Assembly (NCBI GenBank): GCA_033765305.1
Contig: JANRID010000019.1
Span: 1-64,000, forward strand
From: RDXT01 sp033765305
GTDB lineage: Bacteria > Bacteroidota > Bacteroidia > J057
Direction: 5' to 3'
DNA: 64,000 nucleotides
Below the pieces are notes generated by a model. That model made no database searches, was not told the DNA's origin, and saw only the letters and a list, made by a program, of their open reading frames with translations. How positions within the stretch are numbered: the stretch's first letter is position 1; each line of letters begins with the position of its first letter. Made by a program: the position numbers and the translations under genes. Shown piece by piece: positions 8,865 through 16,807 of this stretch.

Positions 8865-9599
8865 ATGAAACTGCTTCCTTTAGCCTTATCCGGAATGCTG
8901 CTGCTGGCCTGCGGGCCGCTGGCGGCTCAGTTCAGCTCCGATACCACCCTGCATTTCCCGGAGTTTCTGCGGCAGTGCCAGGAATTTTCCCGCCAGCCGC
9001 AGGAGGAGGTGTGGGTGGTGCATTTCTGGGCATCTTCCAACAGCGCTTCCCTCTATACCCTCTCGGCCCTGAAGGCAGTGCAGATGGAGTTTGCTGCGCG
9101 GCCTGTGCGGTTTGTGGGGGTGGGGGTGGATAAATCGCGCCCGGTATGGGAGGCGCGGCTCATCGAGCTGGGGCTGCCGTGGGAGCAGCTCTGGCTGCCC
9201 CGCGAAGCCGACTACGAGTTTCTCCGCAGGGCCTTCAAGCACAATTCCCTGCCTGCGCTCTTCCTCGTGCATACCGACGGGCAGATCCAGCGGCTGGCCG
9301 ATCCTGCCGAGCTCCGCAGCGAGCTGCTCTATGTGGTGCAGACCCTTCCTGCCCGTGCGCGTGCCGCCTCCCGCGATCCTTCCGGATGGGAAAATCCCGT
9401 TCCGGCACCGGCAGAGCCTGCGGCGCAGACCTCTTCCTCCTATCCCGGCTGGCAGACGCATACGGTGCAGCCCGGCGAGACGCTTTTCTCGCTGTACCGC
9501 CGGTACGGTGTGAAAGTAGACCAGCTCAAAGCAGCGAACAGCCTGAAGAGCGATGCGCTCAAGCCAGGCCAGGTGCTGAAAATCAAACGGCTACAGTGA
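8865..9599 (+). CDS. Thioredoxin-fold protein with C-terminal LysM domain, redox cysteines lost
   Basis: A 244-residue exported protein. Residues 1-22 are a signal peptide; LLLAC at 12-16 could also be a lipobox. Residues about 25-160 have a thioredoxin-like order (VVHFWASSNSAS, then VRFVGVGVDKSRPVWE, then NSLPALFLVHTDG with the cis-proline). In the usual FWASWCGPC motif both cysteines are replaced, by N59 and S62, so disulfide chemistry is not expected. A short proline/alanine linker leads to a LysM domain at about 200-244 (HTVQPGETLFSLYRRYG ... LKPGQVLKIK), which should bind peptidoglycan. The likely role is structural or scaffolding in the periplasm. Its 3' end overlaps the convergent coiled-coil gene by 9 bases. 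Confidence 0.85.
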   Translation: MKLLPLALSGMLLLACGPLAAQFSSDTTLHFPEFLRQCQEFSRQPQEEVWVVHFWASSNSASLYTLSALKAVQMEFAARPVRFVGVGVDKSRPVWEARLIELGLPWEQLWLPREADYEFLRRAFKHNSLPALFLVHTDGQIQRLADPAELRSELLYVVQTLPARARAASRDPSGWENPVPAPAEPAAQTSSSYPGWQTHTVQPGETLFSLYRRYGVKVDQLKAANSLKSDALKPGQVLKIKRLQ

Positions 9600-10148
9600 G
9601 TCCTGCGGAATCTGGAAGCGCGTCCAGGGCGATTCGGGCGCTGGCGCTTCGTTCTGCACGGGCGGCTGCGCGCGCAAGGCCTGCAGCTCCTGCGTGAGGG
9701 TGGCAATCTCGGCCTGGTAACGGCGCTCCAGCGCCTGCTCCTTGTCGTACAGGTCGCGGCGGATCTGCCGCATCTGCTGTTCGAGCCTCGCCACCACTTC
9801 GGCGTAGGCGGTCTCGGCATCGCCGGTCGCGTCCTGGAGCTGGTGGATTTCCGAAATCCAGCCCTTCATCTGGAGCTCGAGGGCAGGGATGAGGGTCTCA
9901 AGGCTGCGCTCTGCATCCAGAAACAGCTCCTGCGCCTGCCGGATGGCCTGATTGGCACGCTTGATCTGCTTGAGCTGGTTCTGGAGCACATTGAGAATGG
10001 GGTCGGGCTTCTCCTGCGAGCCCTGCGAGCTGCCAGGATGGCCGTTGGTCCGGGCAGATTGCCACCCGGCCACCACCTTGAGCTGCTGGTTTTCCTTCCG
10101 CAGGTGGGATACTTCCGCTTTCAGCCTTCTGACTTCCTCTTGCGACAT
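9591..10148 (-). CDS. Coiled-coil protein, unknown function
   Basis: A 185-residue highly charged protein that is almost wholly heptad-like. It begins MSQEEVRRLKAEVSHLRKEN and continues with long glutamate, glutamine, lysine and leucine runs to about residue 160, then a short proline-rich tail. No signal peptide or membrane segment is present, so it is probably a cytoplasmic structural or adaptor protein. Heptad-rich proteins of this kind are hard to place by family. The gene is convergent with and overlaps the LysM gene by 9 bases. The start ATG at 10148 is the first residue of the coiled coil. Confidence 0.65.
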   Translation of the reverse strand: MSQEEVRRLKAEVSHLRKENQQLKVVAGWQSARTNGHPGSSQGSQEKPDPILNVLQNQLKQIKRANQAIRQAQELFLDAERSLETLIPALELQMKGWISEIHQLQDATGDAETAYAEVVARLEQQMRQIRRDLYDKEQALERRYQAEIATLTQELQALRAQPPVQNEAPAPESPWTRFQIPQDSL

Positions 10149-10289
10149 GGTTTGCCGATCTGTTCCCGATGTGCTGCCGGGAGCTGAGGCCCGGCTTTGT
10201 GCATGTGGATCAAAAGTACACGCAGGGCGCGTCAGGATCGCCGCTCGTTTCGCGAACCGGCAAAATGGGGCGCTGTTTGGTGGGAGATC

Positions 10290-11174
10290 TCAGGGCATGG
10301 AGGCGAAGCGGCAGAAAATACCTGCCGGGAGCCGGCGCCCGCTGCGCTCGGGCAGAAACAGCTCGCCGCTTTCGGCCTGTGCGGCCAGGGACGCCGGAAA
10401 GTGCGACTGGACGAGGTTGCGCAGCACCAGGGGCGAAAATCCGAGCGAATAGCTGTTGAAGACCAGAAAGCTGGGCCCCTGCGGGTCCAGCAGCCGGGCT
10501 GTTTCGCGGGTCAGCTCGTCGGCCATGTCTTCGAGCTTCCATTTTTCGCCCTTGGGCCCGTGGCCGTAGGCCGGCGGATCGAGGACGATGCCCTGGTAGG
10601 TGCGTCCGCGGCGCGCCTCGCGCTGCACGAATTTGAGCGCATCTTCGAGCAGCCAGTGGATGCCTTCGAACCCGGAGGCTTGCATATTGGCTGCGGCCCA
10701 GTTGAGCACCGCCCGTACGGAGTCGCAGTGGGTGACATCGGCGCCCGCAGCGCGCGCTGCCAGGGAGGCACCGCCTGTGTAGGCGAACAAGTTCAGCACC
10801 CGCGCCTGCGGAATACGCCGGCATTGGGCATAGATAAAATCCCAGTTGGGCGCCTGCTCCGGAAATACCCCCACATGCTTGAAGGCCGTCATGCCCAGGC
10901 GCATCCGGAAGCGGAACTGCGGCCGCTCGTAGCCGATGAACCACTGGTCCTGCATGGGTTTGCTGCGGATCCATGCGCCGGCATGGCTGCCTTCCTGCGC
11001 GAAGCGCGCATGCTGCAGGCGTGCCCATTCGGCAGCAGGCAGGGCAGGGCTCCAGACCGCCTGCGGCTCCGGACGGCACAGCGTATAGGCACCGAAGCGC
11101 TCCAGCTTCTCGCCGCTGCCGGAGTCGATCAGTTCGTACTCCGGCCAGTCCGAAGGGCTCAGCAGGCTCGTCAT
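10290..11174 (-). CDS. Class I SAM-dependent rRNA methyltransferase-like protein (RlmI/COG1092 type)
   Basis: A 294-residue methyltransferase. The S-adenosylmethionine-binding motif I reads VLNLFAYTGGASLAAR, and the later motif DPPAYGHGPKG fits the DPP(A/S)xxxGxKG signature of COG1092 enzymes, including the 23S rRNA m5C1962 methyltransferase RlmI. It lacks a clear N-terminal PUA domain, so the exact RNA target is not established. The start ATG at 11174 shares one base with the stop of the outer-membrane protein gene upstream (TGATG), which implies translational coupling. The methyltransferase homology begins only after this ATG, so longer in-frame starts are rejected. Confidence 0.85.
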   Translation of the reverse strand: MTSLLSPSDWPEYELIDSGSGEKLERFGAYTLCRPEPQAVWSPALPAAEWARLQHARFAQEGSHAGAWIRSKPMQDQWFIGYERPQFRFRMRLGMTAFKHVGVFPEQAPNWDFIYAQCRRIPQARVLNLFAYTGGASLAARAAGADVTHCDSVRAVLNWAAANMQASGFEGIHWLLEDALKFVQREARRGRTYQGIVLDPPAYGHGPKGEKWKLEDMADELTRETARLLDPQGPSFLVFNSYSLGFSPLVLRNLVQSHFPASLAAQAESGELFLPERSGRRLPAGIFCRFASMP

Positions 11175-12490
11175 CAGTCTACTACCCTGCGGATAAACCA
11201 GCGGTCGTTGACGGAAAAGCCCAGGCGTACCCGTGCGTAGAGCTCTTCGAGCGGCAGTTCCTCGGTCAGGCTGCCGCGCCGGCCCAGCTCCACGCTGAGA
11301 TTGATGCGGGAGGTCGCCCTGCCCGGATTGAGGCGGGTATTGCCTTTGCGCCCGGCCGGCAGGCCGATCCCGAGCGTAAGGCCGTAGTCGTTGATGGGGC
11401 GCCCGTCGAAGGTGACGTAGGACTGCTGCCAGTAGGCACCGGCCCGGTAGTTGATCTGCGCGCCATATTTGTTGGATTCGTAGTTCGGCGTCCATTCCCC
11501 GCCTACCCCGATCCGGATTTCCCGGTTCAGCTTCACGGTATCGTCGAAGTAGGTGAAGCGCTTCCAGTCGCGCAGCATGACATCGGCCCCGAAGGTCCAA
11601 TGCGCCAGGCGGTTGACCGAGAATCCGATCCCGAACTTGGAAGGCAGCTGCACAAAGCCTTCCTCGACATCCTGCAGCGTATCGAGAATGGCGCCGTTTG
11701 CCGCCGAGCCGTTGACAAAGGTGCGGAAACGGTCGCCCAGCAGGTCCAGCGAAAACTCGCCCGTCAGGCCGATGCGGTACATGATGAGCTTCTTGGCGTT
11801 CAGCGTATCATGGAACATAATGCCTGCATGCCCGTTGAAGCCCCGGAGATACACATCCTCCTGCACCCGGATGATCTGATGCAGGGTGGAAATGAGGGTA
11901 TCGTTGCGGTACACCGTATTGATCCAGCTGTAGCGGATGTTTCCAAACAGGTATTCGCCCGTCACCCCGACCTTCAGGCGCCGGTTCAGCATCCGGAAGG
12001 CCATGCCGAAGAAGGCCTGGTTGACCCCGCCCGACCCGATGTAGTCGGTATTCCGGATATAGGAGGTGTCCTGCAGCTGGATATTTTCGCGGGTGGAAAT
12101 CCGGTAGCCTACGGCGCTGTAGGGTGCGAAGCCCATCGCAAAGACCGGGCCTTTGTTGGAGGGAAACGCGAATGCCAGATCATGGAACCCCGCCGTTACG
12201 GGATAGGCGCGCCCCTGGTTGGAGCGGATCGCGCTCTGCTGCCCGAATACGGACACATCCATCGTCGTGAAGAGGATGTCTCCGAAGCTGGCCGGATTGA
12301 GGCGGTTGACGGAGAAGTAGTTGTCTCCTCCGATGCCGATCCCTCCCATCGCGGCATTCCGGGTGGTGGTGCTGCTGAAAATATCCCCGATTGCGTAGCG
12401 GGAATACGGGCTCAGGGTAAGTTCCTGCGCGGAGGCACAGGAGGCCGCCACGATTGCCAGCCCGAAGAAAACACAGGCGCGAAGATTCAT
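11174..12490 (-). CDS. Outer-membrane beta-barrel protein, FadL/PorV-like in style
   Basis: A 438-residue protein with a signal peptide (LRACVFFGLAIVAASCASAQ). The mature N-terminus (LTLSPYSRYAIGDIFSSTTT, then NAAMGGIGIG) is the pattern common to Bacteroidota outer-membrane proteins of the FadL/PorV superfamily. Alternating-residue amphipathic strands run to the C-terminus, which ends in a barrel-type sequence (RVRLGFSVNDRWFIRRVVD). Transport substrate is unknown. The ATG overlaps the coaX stop by four bases (ATGA), and its own stop overlaps the methyltransferase start, so coaX, this gene and the methyltransferase form one coupled operon. Confidence 0.78.
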   Translation of the reverse strand: MNLRACVFFGLAIVAASCASAQELTLSPYSRYAIGDIFSSTTTRNAAMGGIGIGGDNYFSVNRLNPASFGDILFTTMDVSVFGQQSAIRSNQGRAYPVTAGFHDLAFAFPSNKGPVFAMGFAPYSAVGYRISTRENIQLQDTSYIRNTDYIGSGGVNQAFFGMAFRMLNRRLKVGVTGEYLFGNIRYSWINTVYRNDTLISTLHQIIRVQEDVYLRGFNGHAGIMFHDTLNAKKLIMYRIGLTGEFSLDLLGDRFRTFVNGSAANGAILDTLQDVEEGFVQLPSKFGIGFSVNRLAHWTFGADVMLRDWKRFTYFDDTVKLNREIRIGVGGEWTPNYESNKYGAQINYRAGAYWQQSYVTFDGRPINDYGLTLGIGLPAGRKGNTRLNPGRATSRINLSVELGRRGSLTEELPLEELYARVRLGFSVNDRWFIRRVVD

Positions 12491-13245
12491 ACGTAAGGCG
12501 GGGAGCTAAGAATATGGTAGATACCCTTGAGGGTCAGGTTTGCGTCCGCAAAGTTGACGCTTTTCAGGTGTTTTTCAAAGTGAGGCGTATCTCCGCCCGT
12601 CAGGAATACCTGCAGGTCCCCGCCGAGGCGGTCCCGGTAGCGGGCGATCATGCCTTCCGCTTCGGACACAATGCCCCACAGCACCCCGGATTGCAGGGAT
12701 TCGAGGGTGGAACTGCCCACGAGCGCCGGTTCGGGCTCCGGCTCTGCCAGCGGCAGGCGGGCCGTAAATTCATGCAGCGCCCGGAAACGCATCCGGATCC
12801 CCGGCGCGATGGCGCCCCCCAGATATTCCCCGGCAGCCGTTGCGGCGTCGTAGGTGATGGCGGTGCCTGCATCGATGACCAGCAGGGGCGAGCCTGGCGC
12901 CTGCATCCGCGCGCCTGCCACCGCTACGATCCGGTCTGCCCCCAGGGTAGCAGGGGTCCGGTAGCGGTTGTGCAGCGGCATCGGCGACTGCGCCGTGAGC
13001 CGGTGAAGGCGCAAGGGCCCTTTCCATATGCCCCAGAGCGGCAAAGCAGCCAGATCCAGCTCCGCCGATACACTGATCCATCCGGCCCGCAGCGGCGCTG
13101 CAGGGTCGAAGGCCGCCAGAAACTGCTCCAGCTCCGGCACGATCTGCGCTGTAGAGCAGGCCGTGACGCCCGCCATCCGGCCGGCTTCATCAAACCGGGC
13201 CAGTTTGGTTCGGGTATTGCCGATGTCGATCGCGAGGGTCTGCAT
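12487..13245 (-). CDS. coaX: Type III pantothenate kinase
   Basis: A 252-residue CoaX kinase that phosphorylates pantothenate as the first step of coenzyme A synthesis. The ASKHA-fold phosphate-binding motif is at the N-terminus (LAIDIGNTRTKLARFD). GADRI and the acidic motif LLVIDAGTAITYD follow, then GGAIAPGIRMRFRALHEFT and FLTGGDTP. Length is typical of the family. The start at 13245 (MQTLAIDIG) is an ATG; the in-frame TTG at 13254 is less likely. It heads the coupled run coaX, outer-membrane protein, methyltransferase. PanB for pantothenate synthesis lies at 50223-51041, unlinked. Confidence 0.93.
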   Translation of the reverse strand: MQTLAIDIGNTRTKLARFDEAGRMAGVTACSTAQIVPELEQFLAAFDPAAPLRAGWISVSAELDLAALPLWGIWKGPLRLHRLTAQSPMPLHNRYRTPATLGADRIVAVAGARMQAPGSPLLVIDAGTAITYDAATAAGEYLGGAIAPGIRMRFRALHEFTARLPLAEPEPEPALVGSSTLESLQSGVLWGIVSEAEGMIARYRDRLGGDLQVFLTGGDTPHFEKHLKSVNFADANLTLKGIYHILSSPPYV

Positions 13246-13290
13246 CCGGAACAAAGACGTATTTTCCTGGGGCGATGGTTGCGTGCCCCT

Positions 13291-14049
13291 TCACAACTGC
13301 CCCGGAATCAGCCGGATTTCTTTGATATTGAAGTACTGGACACTGGCACCGGCCTGTACGGCGAGCCGCCCTGCGCGGTCCACTCCCAGAATCACCCCTT
13401 CGATCGTCCCGTCCGGCGTCTCCATCCGCATCGGCTCCTGATAGCCGAGCAGCTTGCCCAGGTAGGCCTGGCTGAGGGCTTCGCCGCCGCCGGCCCGCAG
13501 CGCGAGGTAGCGCGTCTCCAGCCGGTCCAGTAGATACTGCAGCACATGGCCGGACTCCAGCACGCCGGCATGCCATTCGTCCATCGCCGTCGCAATGCCG
13601 GCCAGCTCCGGCGGGAAGGCCTGCCGGTTCACGTTCAGCCCGATCCCAATCACACAGGCGCGCAGCCGCTGGCCCTCCAGCTGGTTCTCGATCAGCATGC
13701 CGCAGACTTTCCGGCGCGCGATCAGCAGGTCGTTGGGCCATTTGATGGCTGCCGGCGCATCGGGCAGAAAATGCTCCAGCGTATCGCATACCGCCAATGC
13801 CGCCAGTTTGCTCAGCTGGAACAGATCGCGTATGTCGAGGAAGTGGGGGTAATAGATGACGCTGAAGGTCAGGCAGACATCCGGCGGCGTCAGCCAGACG
13901 CTGCCCTGCTGCCCGCGCCCTGCGGTCTGGTGGCGGGTGAGCACGACGGTGCCTTCCGGCGGATGCTCGCGCAGCAGGTTCAGCGCCGTGGTATTGGTCG
14001 AGTCGAGCGCATCGTAGCGCAGCAGGTTGTTGCCGGTAAAGAGGGCCAT
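13291..14049 (-). CDS. birA: Biotin--[acetyl-CoA-carboxylase] ligase, without HTH domain
   Basis: A 252-residue biotin protein ligase that attaches biotin to the carboxyl-carrier protein. The catalytic motif is visible as TRHQTAGRGQQGSVW, with IKWPNDLLI and KVCGMLIEN downstream, and a small C-terminal SH3-like domain. There is no N-terminal DNA-binding helix-turn-helix, so unlike the E. coli protein it should not be a repressor. Its ATG (14049) shares a base with the stop of the FecR-like gene (TGATG). The coaX gene follows 45 bases downstream, so it probably belongs to the same transcription unit. Confidence 0.92.
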   Translation of the reverse strand: MALFTGNNLLRYDALDSTNTTALNLLREHPPEGTVVLTRHQTAGRGQQGSVWLTPPDVCLTFSVIYYPHFLDIRDLFQLSKLAALAVCDTLEHFLPDAPAAIKWPNDLLIARRKVCGMLIENQLEGQRLRACVIGIGLNVNRQAFPPELAGIATAMDEWHAGVLESGHVLQYLLDRLETRYLALRAGGGEALSQAYLGKLLGYQEPMRMETPDGTIEGVILGVDRAGRLAVQAGASVQYFNIKEIRLIPGQL

Positions 14050-15023
14050 CAGCGGGGCGGAAATTTATAGATCGGGCCTCGGGGGCGGAAAATGACGGCT
14101 GAATCGCCGGGCAGGAGCGTGAGATGCTCATCCTGAAGCTCCAGCGATGCGCTGCCTTGCAGCAGGCGGATATGCAGCAGGCTGTCGGTCAGGGTACTGC
14201 GGTATCCGATGCCTGCACCGCGCAGCTCCAGGCCGGGCACCTCGGCGCTGTGCCAGACGGCCCGTCCGGGGTCGTCGCCGTGCCAGTACGGCAGGAGAGG
14301 CCGCCGGGCGGGGCGGGTCAGCAGCCAGGCCAGGGGAATCGCAGCAGCCAGCAGGAGGAGGGCTGCCCCCCGCATCCATCTGCGGCGGCGTACCGGCGCT
14401 GCTGCTGTGGGGGCGCTCCGGGGCAGTGCACCCGCCGCAGCCGTGATGCGCGCCCAGGCCTCGCCGGGGTCGGGCTGGGCGTAGCGGTCCTGCAGGGCTT
14501 CCCAGCAGACGTATGCCTGCTCGAACGCCTCGGCATGGGCCGGGTCCTGGTCCACCCAGGTGCGCAGCTCGAATGCCTCGCGGCTGTCGGCCAGTCCGGT
14601 GAGATAGGCTGCGATGAGGGAGGGGCCGGGCCCTGTGCCAGGCAGGCCGCAGAGCGCGGCCAGCGCGGCGCCAGCCTGGCGGACGGCTGCTGTGCGGCTG
14701 ATTCCCTGGCGCTCCAGCGCAGCCTCTCCGGGTGTCTCCGCGAAGGCCCGGAGCAGTTCCTGCGCCTGTGCAGGCAGGCGCTCCAGATCCGGCCCGCCGG
14801 GCAGGAGATCCGCCTGCGGCAGCTGCCGCAGCAGCCGCTCCTCCCAGGCGGCATCGCCGGGATGAAAATCACCCGCCTGCAACTGGCTGATCAGCAAGGG
14901 CTCCAGCTCCTCTTGCGCACGCAGTGCGCTGCCGCCCGCACGCGCTGCTGCGCGTGCGATCAGGCCCGGATAGGCTTCGCGGAACTGCTGTTCCAGGCTG
15001 GGAGAAAGCGGGGCGGCCGGCAT
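14049..15023 (-). CDS. FecR-like membrane protein with a sigma-like N-terminal region
   Basis: A 324-residue protein. One membrane helix is at about 219-237 (ALLLLAAAIPLAWLL) after a basic RRRRW stretch, so the N-terminal 215 residues should be cytoplasmic. Residues about 136-185 (LIAAYLTGL, then TWVDQDPAHAEAFEQAY) match the FecR/anti-sigma N-terminal pattern. The periplasmic part is a short FecR-like beta domain ending LLPGDSAVIFRP. The first 125 residues are reminiscent of a degenerate ECF sigma factor: a region-2-like helix (LEQQFREAYPGLIARAAAR) and a region-4-like segment (RLPAQAQELLRAF then ISRTAAVRQAG). That reading is inference. No intact sigma gene is adjacent. Start MPAAPLSP at 15023. 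Confidence 0.6.
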   Translation of the reverse strand: MPAAPLSPSLEQQFREAYPGLIARAAARAGGSALRAQEELEPLLISQLQAGDFHPGDAAWEERLLRQLPQADLLPGGPDLERLPAQAQELLRAFAETPGEAALERQGISRTAAVRQAGAALAALCGLPGTGPGPSLIAAYLTGLADSREAFELRTWVDQDPAHAEAFEQAYVCWEALQDRYAQPDPGEAWARITAAAGALPRSAPTAAAPVRRRRWMRGAALLLLAAAIPLAWLLTRPARRPLLPYWHGDDPGRAVWHSAEVPGLELRGAGIGYRSTLTDSLLHIRLLQGSASLELQDEHLTLLPGDSAVIFRPRGPIYKFPPR

Positions 15024-15066
15024 CGGGAGAAAAATGCGCAAAAGGCGTATGTTTGCCAAATCTCCT

Positions 15067-15939
15067 ATGTGGAAAGCCTATCTCGAACTGCTGCGCCCCG
15101 GGCAATACCTCAAGAACCTCCTGCTGTTCTTGCCGGCGTTTTTCGCCCTGCGCATCCGCGAGCCGGGGCTGCTGCTGCGCACGCTGGCAGGCTTCGCCTG
15201 CTTTTGTCTGGTGGCCAGCGCCGTGTATATTTTCAATGATTATCTGGACCGCGAAGCCGACCGCCAGCATCCGCGCAAGCAGCACCGGCCGCTGGCTTCG
15301 GGCCGCGTTTCGCCGCTCTATGCCCTGCTCCTGATGGGGCTGCTGCTTATCTTCGGGGTGGCGGGCTTTTGGCTGCTGGATCCCACTGCGTTTTACCTCA
15401 TCTCCGCCTACGTATTCCTCAATCTGCTGTACAGCCTCCGGATCAAGCACGTCGCGATTGTCGACATTTTTATTATCTCCCTCGGATTCCTGATCCGGAT
15501 CGGCACCGGGGCCACAGTTGCAGTGCCGCATATCCCGGTTTCGATGTGGCTGGTGCTGATGATCTTCCTCGGCGCGCTGTTTCTGGCCCTGGCCAAACGG
15601 CGGGAGGATGTGGTGCTGGCCCTGGAAGGGCGGGAGGTCCGCAAGGCGATCGACGGATACAACCTCGAATTTATCAACGGGGCTATGGTCATCATGGCCT
15701 CGGTCCTGACCGTTTCGTATATCTCCTACGCCATTTCGCCGGAGGTACAGGCCCGTTTCGGCAGCCACGATCTCTATCTGACCGTGTTCTTCGTGCTGCT
15801 GGGGGTGCTGCGCTACATGCAGATTACGTTTGTGGAGGGAAAAAGCGGCAATCCCAGCCGGGTCTTTCTCTCCGACCGCTTTCTCCAGCTGACGATTCTG
15901 GGCTGGATGATCACCTTCGCCTGGCTGATTTACCGCTGA
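15067..15939 (+). CDS. UbiA-family prenyltransferase, DPPR-synthase-like
   Basis: A 290-residue integral membrane protein with about eight hydrophobic helices. The first UbiA aspartate motif is clear as NDYLDREADRQHP, and the second region reads RIKHVAIVDIFIISLGFLIR. The overall pattern (LRPGQYLKNLLLFLPAFF at the start, KHRPLASGR-like loop) resembles decaprenyl-phosphate phosphoribosyltransferases of the UbiA group, which transfer phosphoribose to a polyprenyl phosphate; this subtype is a reading by resemblance. Substrate could also be a quinone precursor. It is divergent from the FecR-like gene with only 43 bases between starts. Confidence 0.8.
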   Translation: MWKAYLELLRPGQYLKNLLLFLPAFFALRIREPGLLLRTLAGFACFCLVASAVYIFNDYLDREADRQHPRKQHRPLASGRVSPLYALLLMGLLLIFGVAGFWLLDPTAFYLISAYVFLNLLYSLRIKHVAIVDIFIISLGFLIRIGTGATVAVPHIPVSMWLVLMIFLGALFLALAKRREDVVLALEGREVRKAIDGYNLEFINGAMVIMASVLTVSYISYAISPEVQARFGSHDLYLTVFFVLLGVLRYMQITFVEGKSGNPSRVFLSDRFLQLTILGWMITFAWLIYR

Positions 15940-15948
15940 GAAGCGCCC

Positions 15949-16803
15949 TCAGGGGTATTCGTAAAATCCCCGCCCGGTTTTGCGGCCCAGCAGGCCGGCA
16001 TCGGCGAGCTGCTGCTGCAGACGGCTGGGCCGGAAGCGCGGCGCCTGGAAATAGCCCTCATACACCGATTTCGATACAGCCAGGTTCACATCGATGCCGA
16101 TCAGGTCCATCAGCTCAAAAGGGCCCATAGGAAATCCGCTGCTGCGCAGCAGCCGGTCAATGGCTTCGGCGGAAGCGGCCCCGGATTCCAGCAGCCGGAG
16201 GCTTTCAAGGTAGTAGGGCCGTGCGGCCCGGTTGACGATGAACCCTGGCAGATCCTGGGCTTCTACGGGTGTCTTGCCCATCCGGACAGCCGTTTCCGAT
16301 ACCCGGCGGAGGGTTTCGGGAGCGGTCCGGGCGCCGGCGATGACCTCTACCAGGCGCATGACCGGCGCGGGGTTGAAGAAATGCATCCCGGCAAACCGTT
16401 CCGGGCGCTGCAGCGCTGCGGCGAGCCGGGTAATGGGGAGGGTGGAGGTATTGCTGGTCAGGATGGCTTCCGCGCCGAGCTGCGCCTCCGCATCGGCCAG
16501 GGCCCGCTGCTTCAGCTCCAGCGATTCGGGCAGGGCTTCGATGAGGAAGCTGCCTGTCCGCGCTGCTGCATCTGCGGTGAAATGGAGCCGTGCGAGGGCC
16601 GCCTCGCGGTCCGTCGGGCTCAGTTTTCCTTTTTCGACCGACTGATTCAGGAACGATTCCGCGTAGCTGCGGGCCGCTTCCAGCGCTGCTTCGTGCGGGT
16701 CGTACACGCAGACGGTGTATCCGGCGCGGGCTGCGGCAAGGGCGATTCCCCGGCCCATCACACCGGCGCCGAGAATCAGCATGCGTTCCGGGGACAGGCT
16801 CAT
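15949..16803 (-). CDS. 3-hydroxyacyl-CoA dehydrogenase
   Basis: A 284-residue NAD-dependent dehydrogenase. The N-terminal Rossmann motif is MLILGAGVMGRGIALAAA. ILTSNTSTLPITRLA and the catalytic-histidine region AGMHFFNPAPVMRLVEV follow. The C-terminal helical domain carries GFIVNRAARPYYLESLRLLESG and PMGPFELMDLIGID. It is single-domain, not fused to an enoyl-CoA hydratase. It probably acts in beta-oxidation or in butanoate or aromatic degradation. Start MSLSPERM at 16803 lies 4 bases after the TrpF-like gene stop, so the two are co-transcribed. Confidence 0.92.
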   Translation of the reverse strand: MSLSPERMLILGAGVMGRGIALAAARAGYTVCVYDPHEAALEAARSYAESFLNQSVEKGKLSPTDREAALARLHFTADAAARTGSFLIEALPESLELKQRALADAEAQLGAEAILTSNTSTLPITRLAAALQRPERFAGMHFFNPAPVMRLVEVIAGARTAPETLRRVSETAVRMGKTPVEAQDLPGFIVNRAARPYYLESLRLLESGAASAEAIDRLLRSSGFPMGPFELMDLIGIDVNLAVSKSVYEGYFQAPRFRPSRLQQQLADAGLLGRKTGRGFYEYP

Positions 16804-16807
16804 ATGG

